Shown here one piece after another: positions 9,434 to 17,849 of a stretch of DNA of 32,367 nt. Position numbers and translations under genes: made by a program. Every line of letters starts with the position of its first letter. The stretch's first letter is position 1. Source of the DNA: an uncultured Planctomycetaceae bacterium (GTDB lineage Bacteria > Planctomycetota > Planctomycetia > Planctomycetales > Planctomycetaceae); assembly GCA_903871805.1 (NCBI GenBank), contig CAIQIE010000326.1, positions 1 through 32,367 on the forward strand, given 5' to 3'. Below the pieces are notes generated by a model that worked only from the letters and a program-made list of their open reading frames with translations, was not told the origin of the DNA and ran no database searches.

Positions 9434-9461
9434 CACGCTTTGGCCGACCGGCCAGAGCGTG
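9434..9461. terminator. Strong hairpin between convergent genes (terminator candidate)
   Basis: CACGCTTTGGCC (9434-9445) pairs with GGCCAGAGCGTG (9450-9461) over 12 bp including one G-U wobble, with loop GACC. It starts 38 nt after the stop of the cytochrome gene and lies 178 nt beyond the stop of the convergent 1335-residue gene. No T-run follows on either strand, so it is not a textbook intrinsic terminator, but position and stability suit transcript end formation or 3' protection. Confidence 0.5.
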
Positions 9462-9638
9462 CTTCGTTGGTGGCTGAAAACGGCCGCTGGTGCAGCGACG
9501 TCGCCCGGACATTGCTAACAGAGACATTAACGCTGAATTTGCTTCCGTTTGCCGTCGTCACTGGCAGACAAAGTCGGCCAGAGCAACCAGTTGCCCTGCC
9601 TGCTGAATCCACCCTAAATCCGGTCGTCGAAACTCGAG

Positions 9639-12600
9639 TCAGAAACCGCCACCGGAGGAGTTGCCTAGTTTGCGGATGCGACTGATCTGTTCATCGAGAT
9701 ATTTCTGCGTCAGCTTTCTGAAATCACCTTCCATCAGAGATTCCGTCAAACCGCCGGGACGCCCTTCCTGAACGCGGTCCAGTTCTCCAGCCAACCGCTG
9801 CATCCATTCCGGAGGCTCAATCCCGGAACCAATTCTCGAAGCCATGAAACTGGAAATTTCCTGACGCAATGCATGAAAATTTGCCGTAGCTTCCTCTGAA
9901 CCAGCGCCGGAAACTGCCGGACATGCACGCGACACAAGCGCTGCCATTCGATTCTGAGTCAATGCTCCGACAATTCTTTCATGAATATGATCGTGCAGTG
10001 CAGGCAATCGCACTCCGTAAGTGGATTCCAGTTCCTGCAACTCCTGCACAAAAGAATCGCCTACTTCTTTGGTGTCCTGGGCGATATGTTCCTGAACAGC
10101 CTGGGCAACGTCCAGTTCACCGCGACGAACAAGAATTTCGTGAGCCACCTGCCACGGGACGGAATTCCATTCAAAACGATCGTAAAGCGATTCAATCCGC
10201 AGAAAGTCGAGCAGACAGTACAGCCGATTGCCATAGTCCGAATAGGTTGTTGTTGTGTTGTATTCCAGAAATCGATCAAAGTTATCCACAACACACTCGT
10301 AAACAAATTCTGCAAGTTCGGCCGCGTCGTCAGAGTCAATCAGTTCGGCTTCCATGTCGTCGAGCAGTTTCACGTTCTGCGTCAGTGCAACGGTTTCTTC
10401 AAGTTCCTGAAATAACGACTCCGCACCGTGATGCAGAATCGCTCTGGCATTTCCCAGTGTCAGCATGCGGGTATGAAAAAGTTCTTCCCCATATGCCTCG
10501 ATGAAATCACGAACATCCTGGGCAAAATCTTCCTCATGCAGGTCCTCGACTACCGATAACCGCATTGATCCACTGTGACGCATCCACAGGTCCCCGTAGG
10601 CTTCCATAATGCGTTCAATACGTTTGAAGACGTTGGCAACGCGCTGCGATCCCTCGGCTTTCATCCTGACAGCGGTATGCACCACAGCCTCGACGGAACT
10701 GCTCAGTCCAATTCGAAAGAGGCGATCAAATTCCGTAACAGCCTGCCCATGCGGACGATTGCTGCGTTCCATCTGCAACGCTGTCAGCAGTAACTCATAA
10801 GTCTCCACAAGCAATCCCAGACGCGGCAACTGACTTAGCAGGACCCGAATGATCGACTGCAGCGTTCGGGCCTTCAGAATTGCCGCCGGCTGGCCACCAT
10901 TTTCAAAAGGTACATACAGCAGCGGCCTGCGACGAAGTTCACGGCACAGCCCGGGGAAATACCGACGGGCTTCTTCTGGATCGCTGGCAAAGACCGCAGT
11001 GAGAATTCCTGAAATCTGGCGATCCAGAGAATCGGTGTCCTGATTCCCCTGTGGAACCTCGGCAATAACAGCACCGATCAGCCGTTCCGCCATTAAGAAT
11101 TCAACAGTCGTGGACAAAGCATTCTGCATCAGCAGAAATCGGCACTGCATCTGAATGTCGTACTCGATGTTTCCTTCCAGACCGCTGGCCATGACTGAGA
11201 TTTCATAATCGCGAACTTCGCGGACCAGTTCTCCCAGCCCATGCAGCCGACCACGAATAGCACTCAACCAGTCTCGCAGGTTCTCTCGCTCATTATCACC
11301 GGCTGCTGTACCTGCCGTACCACGGGAAACCCAGACAGCGGCGATACCCCACAGCGACCCGACCGTGTGCAGAAACTTCAGCCGTGGCTCGATATGCCGA
11401 TACAGTACCTCAAATTCCGTCGTTCCCGGCGCGGACGCCCCATCCATCGTATCAGCAGCGTTTCCATCGTCGGTTGAATCCCGGTACGTCACCTCGTCCC
11501 ATGCAGCCCCGAGAATATTCTCTTCAGCGGCCTCATCATCAAACAGATGCTCCAGATCCAGATCATCCCGTTCGCGATTCCCCCCGCCACGTTTGTTATT
11601 CTTTCTCTGAGCAACAAACTCACTGAGTTTCGGCACTTCCCAAAACTCACCCGCATTCGACTCCATAAAGGCAAAAAGACGTCTCAGACTGTTCCAGCGG
11701 AGTGCTGGGTCTGACTGTTCACAAACGCAGGTCAGCAGCCTGTGCAGCAGCCGATGAATGGAGTGCGGTCCACTTTCCAGCGGCACTGTGTCGGCCCGAC
11801 TGAGCCACTGCATCAGCAGCCCCATGGCGGCCACGTGATCACGACGCTCCAGCAATGCAGACACCACCTGTGCAAAACTGTTGGTTGCATTCAGGTCTTC
11901 AACATGATTGCGCCAGAAGGAGATGTCGCCTGCCGATTCCCCGGCTTCACGCCAGTCTGCCAGCACTCGCGCCACCTGCACAGCGGCGTCCACGGACTTT
12001 ACACCTTCCACATGCACCAGATCATTCACTGTCGTCGTGGCGTAACTGTCCCACTGCTCTGCAAGTTCACGAAAGTCCCTCAGCACTGAATCGTGCAGAT
12101 CCATTCGCCCCGTAGCCGCAGCTTCACTCATCACCAGAGAACACGCATCAAAGGTCTGGCCCACAATCTCCAGCAACACGTCAACTCTTGAATCAGGAAT
12201 GGAATCTTCCCGAGTAAAGAAGAGCGGGAACAGTCCCTGAAAGCCAAGGATATTCCATGGGTCAACAATGCCCCCGCACTGAATACCTCGTTGCAGCAGA
12301 GTCATCACTTCTGAGATCAGACGCCGGGACTCATCGGCCTGACCACCGCGAAGCAGGCGAGGCACCATCACCAGCCTCGCATGAATCTCCGATTCGAAAC
12401 GCGCCGACAAACATGGAATAACCGACGCTTCCTCACGACTTGCGTCTTCATACCCCATTCTCGCAAAAATCCACGACAAATGACGATGCTGAACCTGATC
12501 AGCACCGTATTTGGAGAGATACATATTCAGCTCATGTCGCACATGGCCAAATGGCTGACGTGTTTGCTCAGCCAGTCGTTTCAAGCGTCTGGCCCTGTCG

Positions 12601-13646
12601 CCTTTGGCAAGATTCAGCAGAGACTGATAAAAGTGATCGCGCTGCCTTGCCACAATCGGCAACAGTGTTGTCAGTGACACACTGGAATCATACGTCTGCG
12701 GACCAGCACCACTGATTGACGAGGCCATCAGAATCGTGCCAGTCAGCACTGCCGCTGCATCATACAATCGCTCTGCCTCTGGTATCTCATGCGATCCAGA
12801 CCTGACCCAGTGCATTAACGCATCAAGGATCAGTCGACGGATGACAAACCGACGATAAAAACCCTTAGTATCAATTTCGTCCGGATCCCATTCCCCAAAA
12901 ACATAATTTGTACGCTTGGTCACCGGATGGGCATGATCATGCGACCTCAAATCCAGAGCCAGTTCGGACAATCGCTCGAGGGAAAAATGAGTGCCGGCGA
13001 ACAAGTCTTCGGGTAAAGATCGCATGAAAGCGATCATCGCACTAATCAGCGGTTCGTACTGGCCAACGGCCTCACCAACTTCGCTGAAATACAGAGGCAA
13101 CGGGCAAAACCGTTCGTGCCCGTACACTTCGGATCGGCGCCCATTTTCAAGAACAGCAACTGGCCGGTACCCAACGAAGTGATTCAGCCGCCGCAGCACC
13201 CGGGGCACAAGATCCTTTTCATCCTGCGAACCTGTCTCCGCACGCTCCGACAGCAGCGACTCGAACATCTTCGCCAGCAGCAGCGGACTGAAGAAATCTG
13301 ATTCGCCAAGATGGCCAAGCAAATCCTGGTGATGAATCCGATAGGCTGGCAGCACTCGATCAAACACAAGGCCAACTACGGATACGGCCTGGCCGGGATC
13401 CGCAAAGGCGGCCTCTCCGGATCCCGCGAGTCGATGAGTCTGCTCAAGCAGATAATCCCGCAGCGTTTGAGGACTATCTGTCAATTCGCTGCTTCTAAAT
13501 AACTGATTCAGACAAACGCGAAACCGCGCACTGGGAGCCCCCTGAGAAAAATTCAAATATCCCAATAGGTCACGAAGCAGTTCGCCTCCAGCCCCTGCCT
13601 CATCACGCTCAGTTGTATTGGCTTGCCTGTTTACCACGCTTTGCAA
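9639..13646 (-). CDS. Large uncharacterised cytoplasmic protein (1335 residues)
   Basis: I do not recognise this protein. It is a continuous 1335-residue frame with no signal peptide and no obvious membrane segment, rich in Leu, Glu, Arg and Ala, and apparently almost all alpha-helical, as in long solenoid or scaffold proteins. An acidic, low-complexity linker at about residues 675-740 (basic RKNNKRGGGNRERDD, then many Asp/Glu and a DGNAADTMDGAS stretch) probably separates an N-terminal half from a C-terminal half. No nucleotide-binding or catalytic motif is evident. The first in-frame start is a TTG at 13646 with AGG seven bases upstream; a GTG three codons later is an alternative. It lies 196 bp after rny on the same strand and may be cotranscribed with it. 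The length and consistent composition make a real gene certain enough; function is unknown. Confidence 0.85.
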   Translation of the reverse strand: MQSVVNRQANTTERDEAGAGGELLRDLLGYLNFSQGAPSARFRVCLNQLFRSSELTDSPQTLRDYLLEQTHRLAGSGEAAFADPGQAVSVVGLVFDRVLPAYRIHHQDLLGHLGESDFFSPLLLAKMFESLLSERAETGSQDEKDLVPRVLRRLNHFVGYRPVAVLENGRRSEVYGHERFCPLPLYFSEVGEAVGQYEPLISAMIAFMRSLPEDLFAGTHFSLERLSELALDLRSHDHAHPVTKRTNYVFGEWDPDEIDTKGFYRRFVIRRLILDALMHWVRSGSHEIPEAERLYDAAAVLTGTILMASSISGAGPQTYDSSVSLTTLLPIVARQRDHFYQSLLNLAKGDRARRLKRLAEQTRQPFGHVRHELNMYLSKYGADQVQHRHLSWIFARMGYEDASREEASVIPCLSARFESEIHARLVMVPRLLRGGQADESRRLISEVMTLLQRGIQCGGIVDPWNILGFQGLFPLFFTREDSIPDSRVDVLLEIVGQTFDACSLVMSEAAATGRMDLHDSVLRDFRELAEQWDSYATTTVNDLVHVEGVKSVDAAVQVARVLADWREAGESAGDISFWRNHVEDLNATNSFAQVVSALLERRDHVAAMGLLMQWLSRADTVPLESGPHSIHRLLHRLLTCVCEQSDPALRWNSLRRLFAFMESNAGEFWEVPKLSEFVAQRKNNKRGGGNRERDDLDLEHLFDDEAAEENILGAAWDEVTYRDSTDDGNAADTMDGASAPGTTEFEVLYRHIEPRLKFLHTVGSLWGIAAVWVSRGTAGTAAGDNERENLRDWLSAIRGRLHGLGELVREVRDYEISVMASGLEGNIEYDIQMQCRFLLMQNALSTTVEFLMAERLIGAVIAEVPQGNQDTDSLDRQISGILTAVFASDPEEARRYFPGLCRELRRRPLLYVPFENGGQPAAILKARTLQSIIRVLLSQLPRLGLLVETYELLLTALQMERSNRPHGQAVTEFDRLFRIGLSSSVEAVVHTAVRMKAEGSQRVANVFKRIERIMEAYGDLWMRHSGSMRLSVVEDLHEEDFAQDVRDFIEAYGEELFHTRMLTLGNARAILHHGAESLFQELEETVALTQNVKLLDDMEAELIDSDDAAELAEFVYECVVDNFDRFLEYNTTTTYSDYGNRLYCLLDFLRIESLYDRFEWNSVPWQVAHEILVRRGELDVAQAVQEHIAQDTKEVGDSFVQELQELESTYGVRLPALHDHIHERIVGALTQNRMAALVSRACPAVSGAGSEEATANFHALRQEISSFMASRIGSGIEPPEWMQRLAGELDRVQEGRPGGLTESLMEGDFRKLTQKYLDEQISRIRKLGNSSGGGF

Positions 13647-13680
13647 TTCTGCCTGTCAGTCACGCGGCGGGAACATTAGG

Positions 13681-13792
13681 GCCACCCGTCAAGGCTGCCA
13701 ACCAATGCATCCCACCGACTTTTCCAGATTCCAGACCGGTGCCACCCGTCTATCAATGCCATTGGTTAAGAATGACATTGATACGTCGGGTG
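13681..13792. repeat. Intergenic palindromic element with duplicated GCCACCCGTC
   Basis: GCCACCCGTC occurs at 13681-13690 and again, exactly 60 bp later, at 13741-13750. From the second copy a long imperfect hairpin runs 13743-13792: CACCCG/CGGGTG (6 bp), TATCAATG/CATTGATA (8 bp) and CATT/AATG (4 bp), with a TC/CGT internal bulge, one mismatch and a 7-nt loop (GGTTAAG). A competing fold is possible because AACCAATGCAT at 13700-13710 is nearly complementary to ATGCCATTGGTT at 13756-13767. It fills the gap between rny and the 1335-residue gene. It looks like a REP/MITE-type dispersed element; no second copy was noticed in this window. Confidence 0.5.
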
Positions 13793-13842
13793 AGCCGTTT
13801 TCAACAAAAAAACGCCCATTTATGAAATTCTGTGCCCAGTTG

Positions 13843-15384
13843 TCACCGGGCAAATTCGACATTGCGAGTTTCCCTCAACACCGTCACCTTAATCTCCCCT
13901 GGGTACGTCAGCGACTGTTCGATCGCAGTGGCGATATCGCGGCTCATTCTCGCAGCCTGACGATCGTTGACCCTGGAAGAATCCACAATAATCCGGATCT
14001 CTCGCCCCGCCTGGACGGCAAATGCGTGATCCACCCCCGGAAATCCACACGCCAGCGCTTCCAGCTCTTCAAGACGGCGAACGTACTTTTCGAGAGTTTC
14101 GCGACGGGCCCCGGGGCGAGCAGCGGAAACCGCATCAGCAGCCGCGACCAGTACCGTATAAATGTGCTCAGGCCGAATATCGTCATGGTGACCCGCCGCG
14201 GCATGAACAACTTCCGAACCTTCTCCGTATCGCTTCAGCAGCTCCGCCCCCACCGCAGGATGGCCACCCTCCATCTCATGATCCGCTGCTTTCCCAATGT
14301 CGTGAAGAAAGCCGCAGCGGCGGGCCAGCGTTCCATCAAGTCCCAGCTGTTCGGCCATCATTCCAGTCAAATGAGCCACTTCGATGGAATGTTGCCGAAC
14401 ATTCTGGCTGTAGCTCACTCGAAAATGCAGCCGTCCCATGAGATCCATAATCTTTGGATGAACACCACGAACGCCCGCTTCCTCGCAGGCCTGCATTCCC
14501 AGTCGCCGAATGTGCTCCTCCATCTCCCTGGTCGTCTCGGAAACAATCTCTTCGATACGTGAGGGATGAATTCGCCCGTCCTGAATCAGTTTCACCAGGG
14601 ACATCTTGCCGATTTCCCGCCGCACGTTGTCGAATGCCGACACAATCACAACACCGGGCGTATCGTCAACAATCACATCGACGCCGGTTGCTTTTTCAAA
14701 GGCACGAATGTTGCGACCTTCGCGCCCAATAATTCGCCCCTTCACCTCGTCACTTGGAATATCAACGGTAGAAACCGTCGTTTCGGACGTATGGGCCGAC
14801 GCGTAGCGCTGGACCGCCATGCCAATGATTTCCCGTGCTTTCCGCTCACAATCCGCCTTCACTTCCGCCTCGTGCCGCATAATCATCGCACCTGTCTGGT
14901 CCGATAATTCCCGATCCAGTCGCTTCAGAAGCTGCTCGGTCGCCTGTTCACGGCTGAGCTCACTAATACGATAGAGCTGCTCCTGCTCCTCCTTCATCAT
15001 CCGATTCAATTCACCTTCACGAGCATCGAGCGATTTTGTGCGATCAGCGAGTTTCGTCTGGGTTGTCTGAAGCATTTTTTCCTTTTTGCGAAAGGAGTCC
15101 TGCTGCTCTTCCATCTGGGCGTGACGGCGATCCAGTTCACGCTCACGCTCACGCAGCTGCCCATGAAGCTCCTCCATCTTCGCCTCAAGGGCCTCCCGAC
15201 GGCGCAGTGCTTCCTCCTTGAGCTTCAGCTCCTGATCTTTCTGGAGATTTTCTGCATCACGCTGTGCTTCTCGAAGAATATCATCGCGGGTCTTGTAGGC
15301 TCGCCCCTTGATCGCTCGATCAATGAAATAGCCAACAGCAACCCCAATGACCCCGGCAATTAAGCCGATGATCATATCGCCCAT
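13843..15384 (-). CDS. rny: Ribonuclease Y
   Basis: 513-residue RNase Y, the membrane-anchored endoribonuclease that starts mRNA decay in many bacteria lacking or supplementing RNase E. Residues 4-20 form the single N-terminal membrane helix ([17 protein letters not shown]); 30-190 are a long charged coiled coil; the KH domain at about 205-260 carries [15 protein letters not shown] (216-230); the HD domain at about 325-425 has the catalytic metal ligands His332, and His361-Asp362 in FLHDIGK. The length matches the usual 510-520. AAGGGG stands 8 bases before the ATG and supports the start. The stop codon lies in the loop of a small hairpin (TGCCC/GGGCA, about 13834-13853), and a run of seven T on the coding strand follows at about 13806-13812. 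A possible small membrane-protein gene lies 66 bp upstream. Confidence 0.97.
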   Translation of the reverse strand: MGDMIIGLIAGVIGVAVGYFIDRAIKGRAYKTRDDILREAQRDAENLQKDQELKLKEEALRRREALEAKMEELHGQLRERERELDRRHAQMEEQQDSFRKKEKMLQTTQTKLADRTKSLDAREGELNRMMKEEQEQLYRISELSREQATEQLLKRLDRELSDQTGAMIMRHEAEVKADCERKAREIIGMAVQRYASAHTSETTVSTVDIPSDEVKGRIIGREGRNIRAFEKATGVDVIVDDTPGVVIVSAFDNVRREIGKMSLVKLIQDGRIHPSRIEEIVSETTREMEEHIRRLGMQACEEAGVRGVHPKIMDLMGRLHFRVSYSQNVRQHSIEVAHLTGMMAEQLGLDGTLARRCGFLHDIGKAADHEMEGGHPAVGAELLKRYGEGSEVVHAAAGHHDDIRPEHIYTVLVAAADAVSAARPGARRETLEKYVRRLEELEALACGFPGVDHAFAVQAGREIRIIVDSSRVNDRQAARMSRDIATAIEQSLTYPGEIKVTVLRETRNVEFAR

Positions 15385-15450
15385 GGACTCGCCCCTTAAT
15401 CCTGAACGGCCCCTGCGATCCGCCTTGCGGAAACAGAAAACTGCTTTGTA

Positions 15451-15765
15451 TCACCCGGGTAATTGCCGGTGACCTATACACAAACGTTGCCGGGATCGCG
15501 CTGAAACGCCCGAAGCGGCAGCACGCAGAAACATCAACGGAAAGCCCAGAATTCCTACACTCACGGGTGCCCCCATCGCCCTGAAAGGCAAACTGACCGC
15601 TGCCATCATCATCGCCTTAAACGATACAGAGCCCTCTGAAGATTGGCTGTAAACCAGCCAATCCCCCGAAAAAGCTCGCGTATCAACGATGAAAAACAAT
15701 CGCAGCCAGATGGCCACGATTGCCACAAAAGCCATCAGCAATAGAAACAATCCCGCATTCAGCAT
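15451..15765 (-). CDS. Possible small membrane protein upstream of rny
   Basis: 104-residue open frame from an ATG at 15765 (a GTG- or ATG-type extension to 15810 is possible). Residues about 4-26 (MLNAGLFLLLMAFVAIVAIW) make a convincing membrane helix, and residues 48-82 are a second hydrophobic stretch rich in Met, Ala, Val and Phe. The C-terminus is basic. It precedes rny by 66 bp on the same strand. No Shine-Dalgarno better than GGTGG is seen and no family is recognised. The sustained hydrophobicity in this frame only is the reason for listing it; it could still be a chance frame. Confidence 0.4.
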   Translation of the reverse strand: MLNAGLFLLLMAFVAIVAIWLRLFFIVDTRAFSGDWLVYSQSSEGSVSFKAMMMAAVSLPFRAMGAPVSVGILGFPLMFLRAAASGVSARSRQRLCIGHRQLPG

Positions 15766-16526
15766 TGAACAACCACCAGCCCACAGATCCAATATGAATC
15801 CAGAGACCAATCAGGCTTCCCGCAATGCTTTACCATTGCAGGCGTTTGTAGACGCAGATTTCCAGCAGGTCCGGTAAACCAAACTGTTGATCAACCCCCG
15901 AATGACATTTCTGTTCGCTATGCCACACCGGAGAACTTCCGAAATGTACCAAAGCAGACACCCAATTCAACCAGTAGACACATCTGTTTTCCCCATATCC
16001 GCAGGTCGGCAACCAGGACCATCTCTGGAAAAAACAATGCCCAGGCCAACCTCAGCCATGTCAAAATCGAACCACAAAACCTGTTTGATCACCAGAAGTG
16101 CACCCGTTTTCCCAACATTGCCCCAACATTAATCTCCTGAAAAACCCAAATTCGCTCCCCCAGGGCGATAGTGCTTCCCAAAAAACCATTAATCCCCGGA
16201 TGGTTTCCAATCTTTCGTCGATTCTCGTCAGCAAAAAGATTGGCTGGATTTGACCAGCCCGTGGCACAATCCTATCGTGTCATCTTCCAGCGACGGCGTG
16301 TAGCGTTAAGTTGCCTGGCTTCTCAATACCCGCTGGCTCAACTCGGGATCGTTACCCGTCCTGCTGCGACTCTGAGTGCACCTGCTGAAAGACAATCGAA
16401 CTCGACCACGCATACAACTGCAGTCACAGAAAATGCTTCCACGATCTGGTCTTCGCAGCGTGACCACGAACGACCAGCACCAGCCCACACAAATCCTCAG
16501 ACATCGTTTCCAAGGGATTCCACGCT
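15766..16526. other. Divergent intergenic region, about 760 bp, no convincing gene
   Basis: Region between the rny-side cluster (-) and the sugar importer (+). It is locally richer in A and C than the flanking genes. Short open frames exist on both strands, but none has recognisable motifs, a good ribosome binding site or coherent composition. The promoters of both clusters should lie here; one candidate is listed separately. Confidence 0.55.
16242..16278 (+). promoter_or_regulatory. Candidate promoter with overlapping operator-like palindrome before the sugar importer
   Basis: TTGACC (16250-16255) and TATCGT (16273-16278) are 17 bp apart, matching 5 of 6 and 4 of 6 consensus positions. The palindrome GGCTGG-ATTTGA-CCAGCC (16242-16259) overlaps the -35 hexamer, as an operator could. 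The site is about 250 nt before the binding-protein ATG, which would give a long leader. Inference only. Confidence 0.3.
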
Positions 16527-17606
16527 ATGAAATTTCGTTCACTTCTGCTGCTATTCGGATTGGCACTGATCGGTTGTCAGGTTCAGGACGGCCCGCCCGC
16601 ACCGACAGCCGAATCCAAATCTGACGACACTGCGTCCCCGTCGCCTCAGAAGTCCACACAAAAAAAATCCGTGGCTTTCGTGACGAATCAAATTGCTGAC
16701 TTCTGGAAAATCGCCGAAGCGGGATGCATCGCCGCCTCAAAGGAATTTGATATCGAAGTTCAGGTGATCATGCCTCCCGAGGCGTCTGCTGTCGTACAGA
16801 AACAAAAAGTTGAAGACGTGATCGCCACTGGCATCCAGGGAATTGCAATCAGCCCACTCGACGCCGATAATCAGATCGAATGGCTCAACAGCATTGCTGA
16901 AAAAATGCCCATGATCACTCATGACTCCGATTCGCCAGCATCCAATCGACTGGTGTATATCGGTATGGATAATTATGCCGCAGGTCGCGCCTGCGGAGAA
17001 ATTCTCAAAAAGGCCCTCCCGGAAGGCGGGCAGGTTTTGCTGTGCATCGGTCGACTTGAGCAGGACAACAGCAAGTTTCGTCGTCAGGGCGTCATTGATG
17101 TGCTGATGGAACGTGATCGCACAATTGACTTCTACAAAGAACAGCCTAATGCCTTCGACCCGACCGAGGGTGAGATCAAGGGCGATGTATTCACGATCGT
17201 GGCTACAGTCACTGATCAGGGAAAGCCGGAAGTCGCTCTGCAGAAGGCCGAAGACGCCCTTGTCACATGGCCGGAACTGAAAGGCATCGCCGGTCTGTTC
17301 GAGTACAATCCTCCGGCCTGCTATCAGGCCCTGAAAAAGGCCGGCAAGCTTAAGCAGATCGCGCTGGCCGGTTTTGACGAAAATGACGTGACCCTGCAGG
17401 CAATCCGTGATGGTGAATGCGCCGGAACGGTGGTTCAAAATCCCTACGAGTACGGGTTTCAGTCGGTACGAGTTCTCAACGAACTACTGTCCGGCAATAA
17501 GGATATCATCCCGAAATCACGATACATCGACATCGCCCCCCGCGCCATCACCGCAGAAAACGTCGAAACCTACTGGGAAGAACTGAAGCGACTGAAGGGA
17601 CAGTAA
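16527..17606 (+). CDS. Sugar ABC transporter substrate-binding lipoprotein (RbsB-like)
   Basis: 359-residue periplasmic binding protein of the ribose/galactose type (periplasmic binding protein family with type I fold). The N-terminus MKFRSLLLLFGLALIGC is a lipoprotein signal with lipobox LIGC, lipidated at Cys17, followed by a Pro/Ser/Thr-rich tether to about residue 45. The mature part starts with KSVAFVTNQIADFWKIAEAG and contains VEDVIATGIQGIAISPLDAD, VYIGMDNYAAGRACGE and ALAGFDENDVTLQAI, all typical of RbsB-like proteins. It should deliver a sugar or sugar-like ligand to the membrane complex encoded next; the exact ligand cannot be inferred. The gap of 243 bp before the ATPase gene contains two inverted repeats, unusual spacing for an operon of this class. 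Confidence 0.92.
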   Translation: MKFRSLLLLFGLALIGCQVQDGPPAPTAESKSDDTASPSPQKSTQKKSVAFVTNQIADFWKIAEAGCIAASKEFDIEVQVIMPPEASAVVQKQKVEDVIATGIQGIAISPLDADNQIEWLNSIAEKMPMITHDSDSPASNRLVYIGMDNYAAGRACGEILKKALPEGGQVLLCIGRLEQDNSKFRRQGVIDVLMERDRTIDFYKEQPNAFDPTEGEIKGDVFTIVATVTDQGKPEVALQKAEDALVTWPELKGIAGLFEYNPPACYQALKKAGKLKQIALAGFDENDVTLQAIRDGECAGTVVQNPYEYGFQSVRVLNELLSGNKDIIPKSRYIDIAPRAITAENVETYWEELKRLKGQ

Positions 17607-17625
17607 TCGCCCAAACCGAATGTCG

Positions 17626-17651
17626 GCAGGGCTGCAATTTCACAGCCCTGC
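17626..17651 (+). terminator. Hairpin after the binding-protein gene (partial terminator or 3' stabiliser)
   Basis: GCAGGGCTG (17626-17634) pairs perfectly with CAGCCCTGC (17643-17651) around an 8-nt loop, 19 nt after the binding-protein stop. No T-run follows, so readthrough into the ATPase gene is expected. In other binding-protein operons such hairpins protect the upstream message and raise its share. Confidence 0.5.
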
Positions 17652-17787
17652 GGCTCCCTGGCCGTCGATCGTCACTGCAGAGATGCTTTTGATCTGGTCG
17701 ATAGACTTCATGATAGTTCGGGATGTGCAGACCAGAAAATCAGGTGTCTTTCATTCGTTTTGGGCTATTTGCCCGCCATAAAAAATC

Positions 17788-17822
17788 CTGTTGTGCAAAG
17801 ATCTTCACCCTCTGCACAACAG
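17788..17822 (+). promoter_or_regulatory. Perfect 10-bp inverted repeat just before the ATPase gene
   Basis: CTGTTGTGCA (17788-17797) is the exact reverse complement of TGCACAACAG (17813-17822). The 15-nt loop begins with the palindrome AAGATCTT. It ends 27 nt before the ATPase ATG, which itself has only a weak ribosome binding site. It could be a regulator's operator, an RNA hairpin controlling translation, or a second pause/processing site. Which one cannot be told from sequence. Confidence 0.5.
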
Positions 17823-17849
17823 AACTTGACGTGACATGGTAACTTCGGA

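Noticed and set aside
13618..14562. 314-codon frame on the + strand opposite the end of rny
   Set aside because: The RNase Y reading on the other strand is certain; this frame has no recognisable motif.
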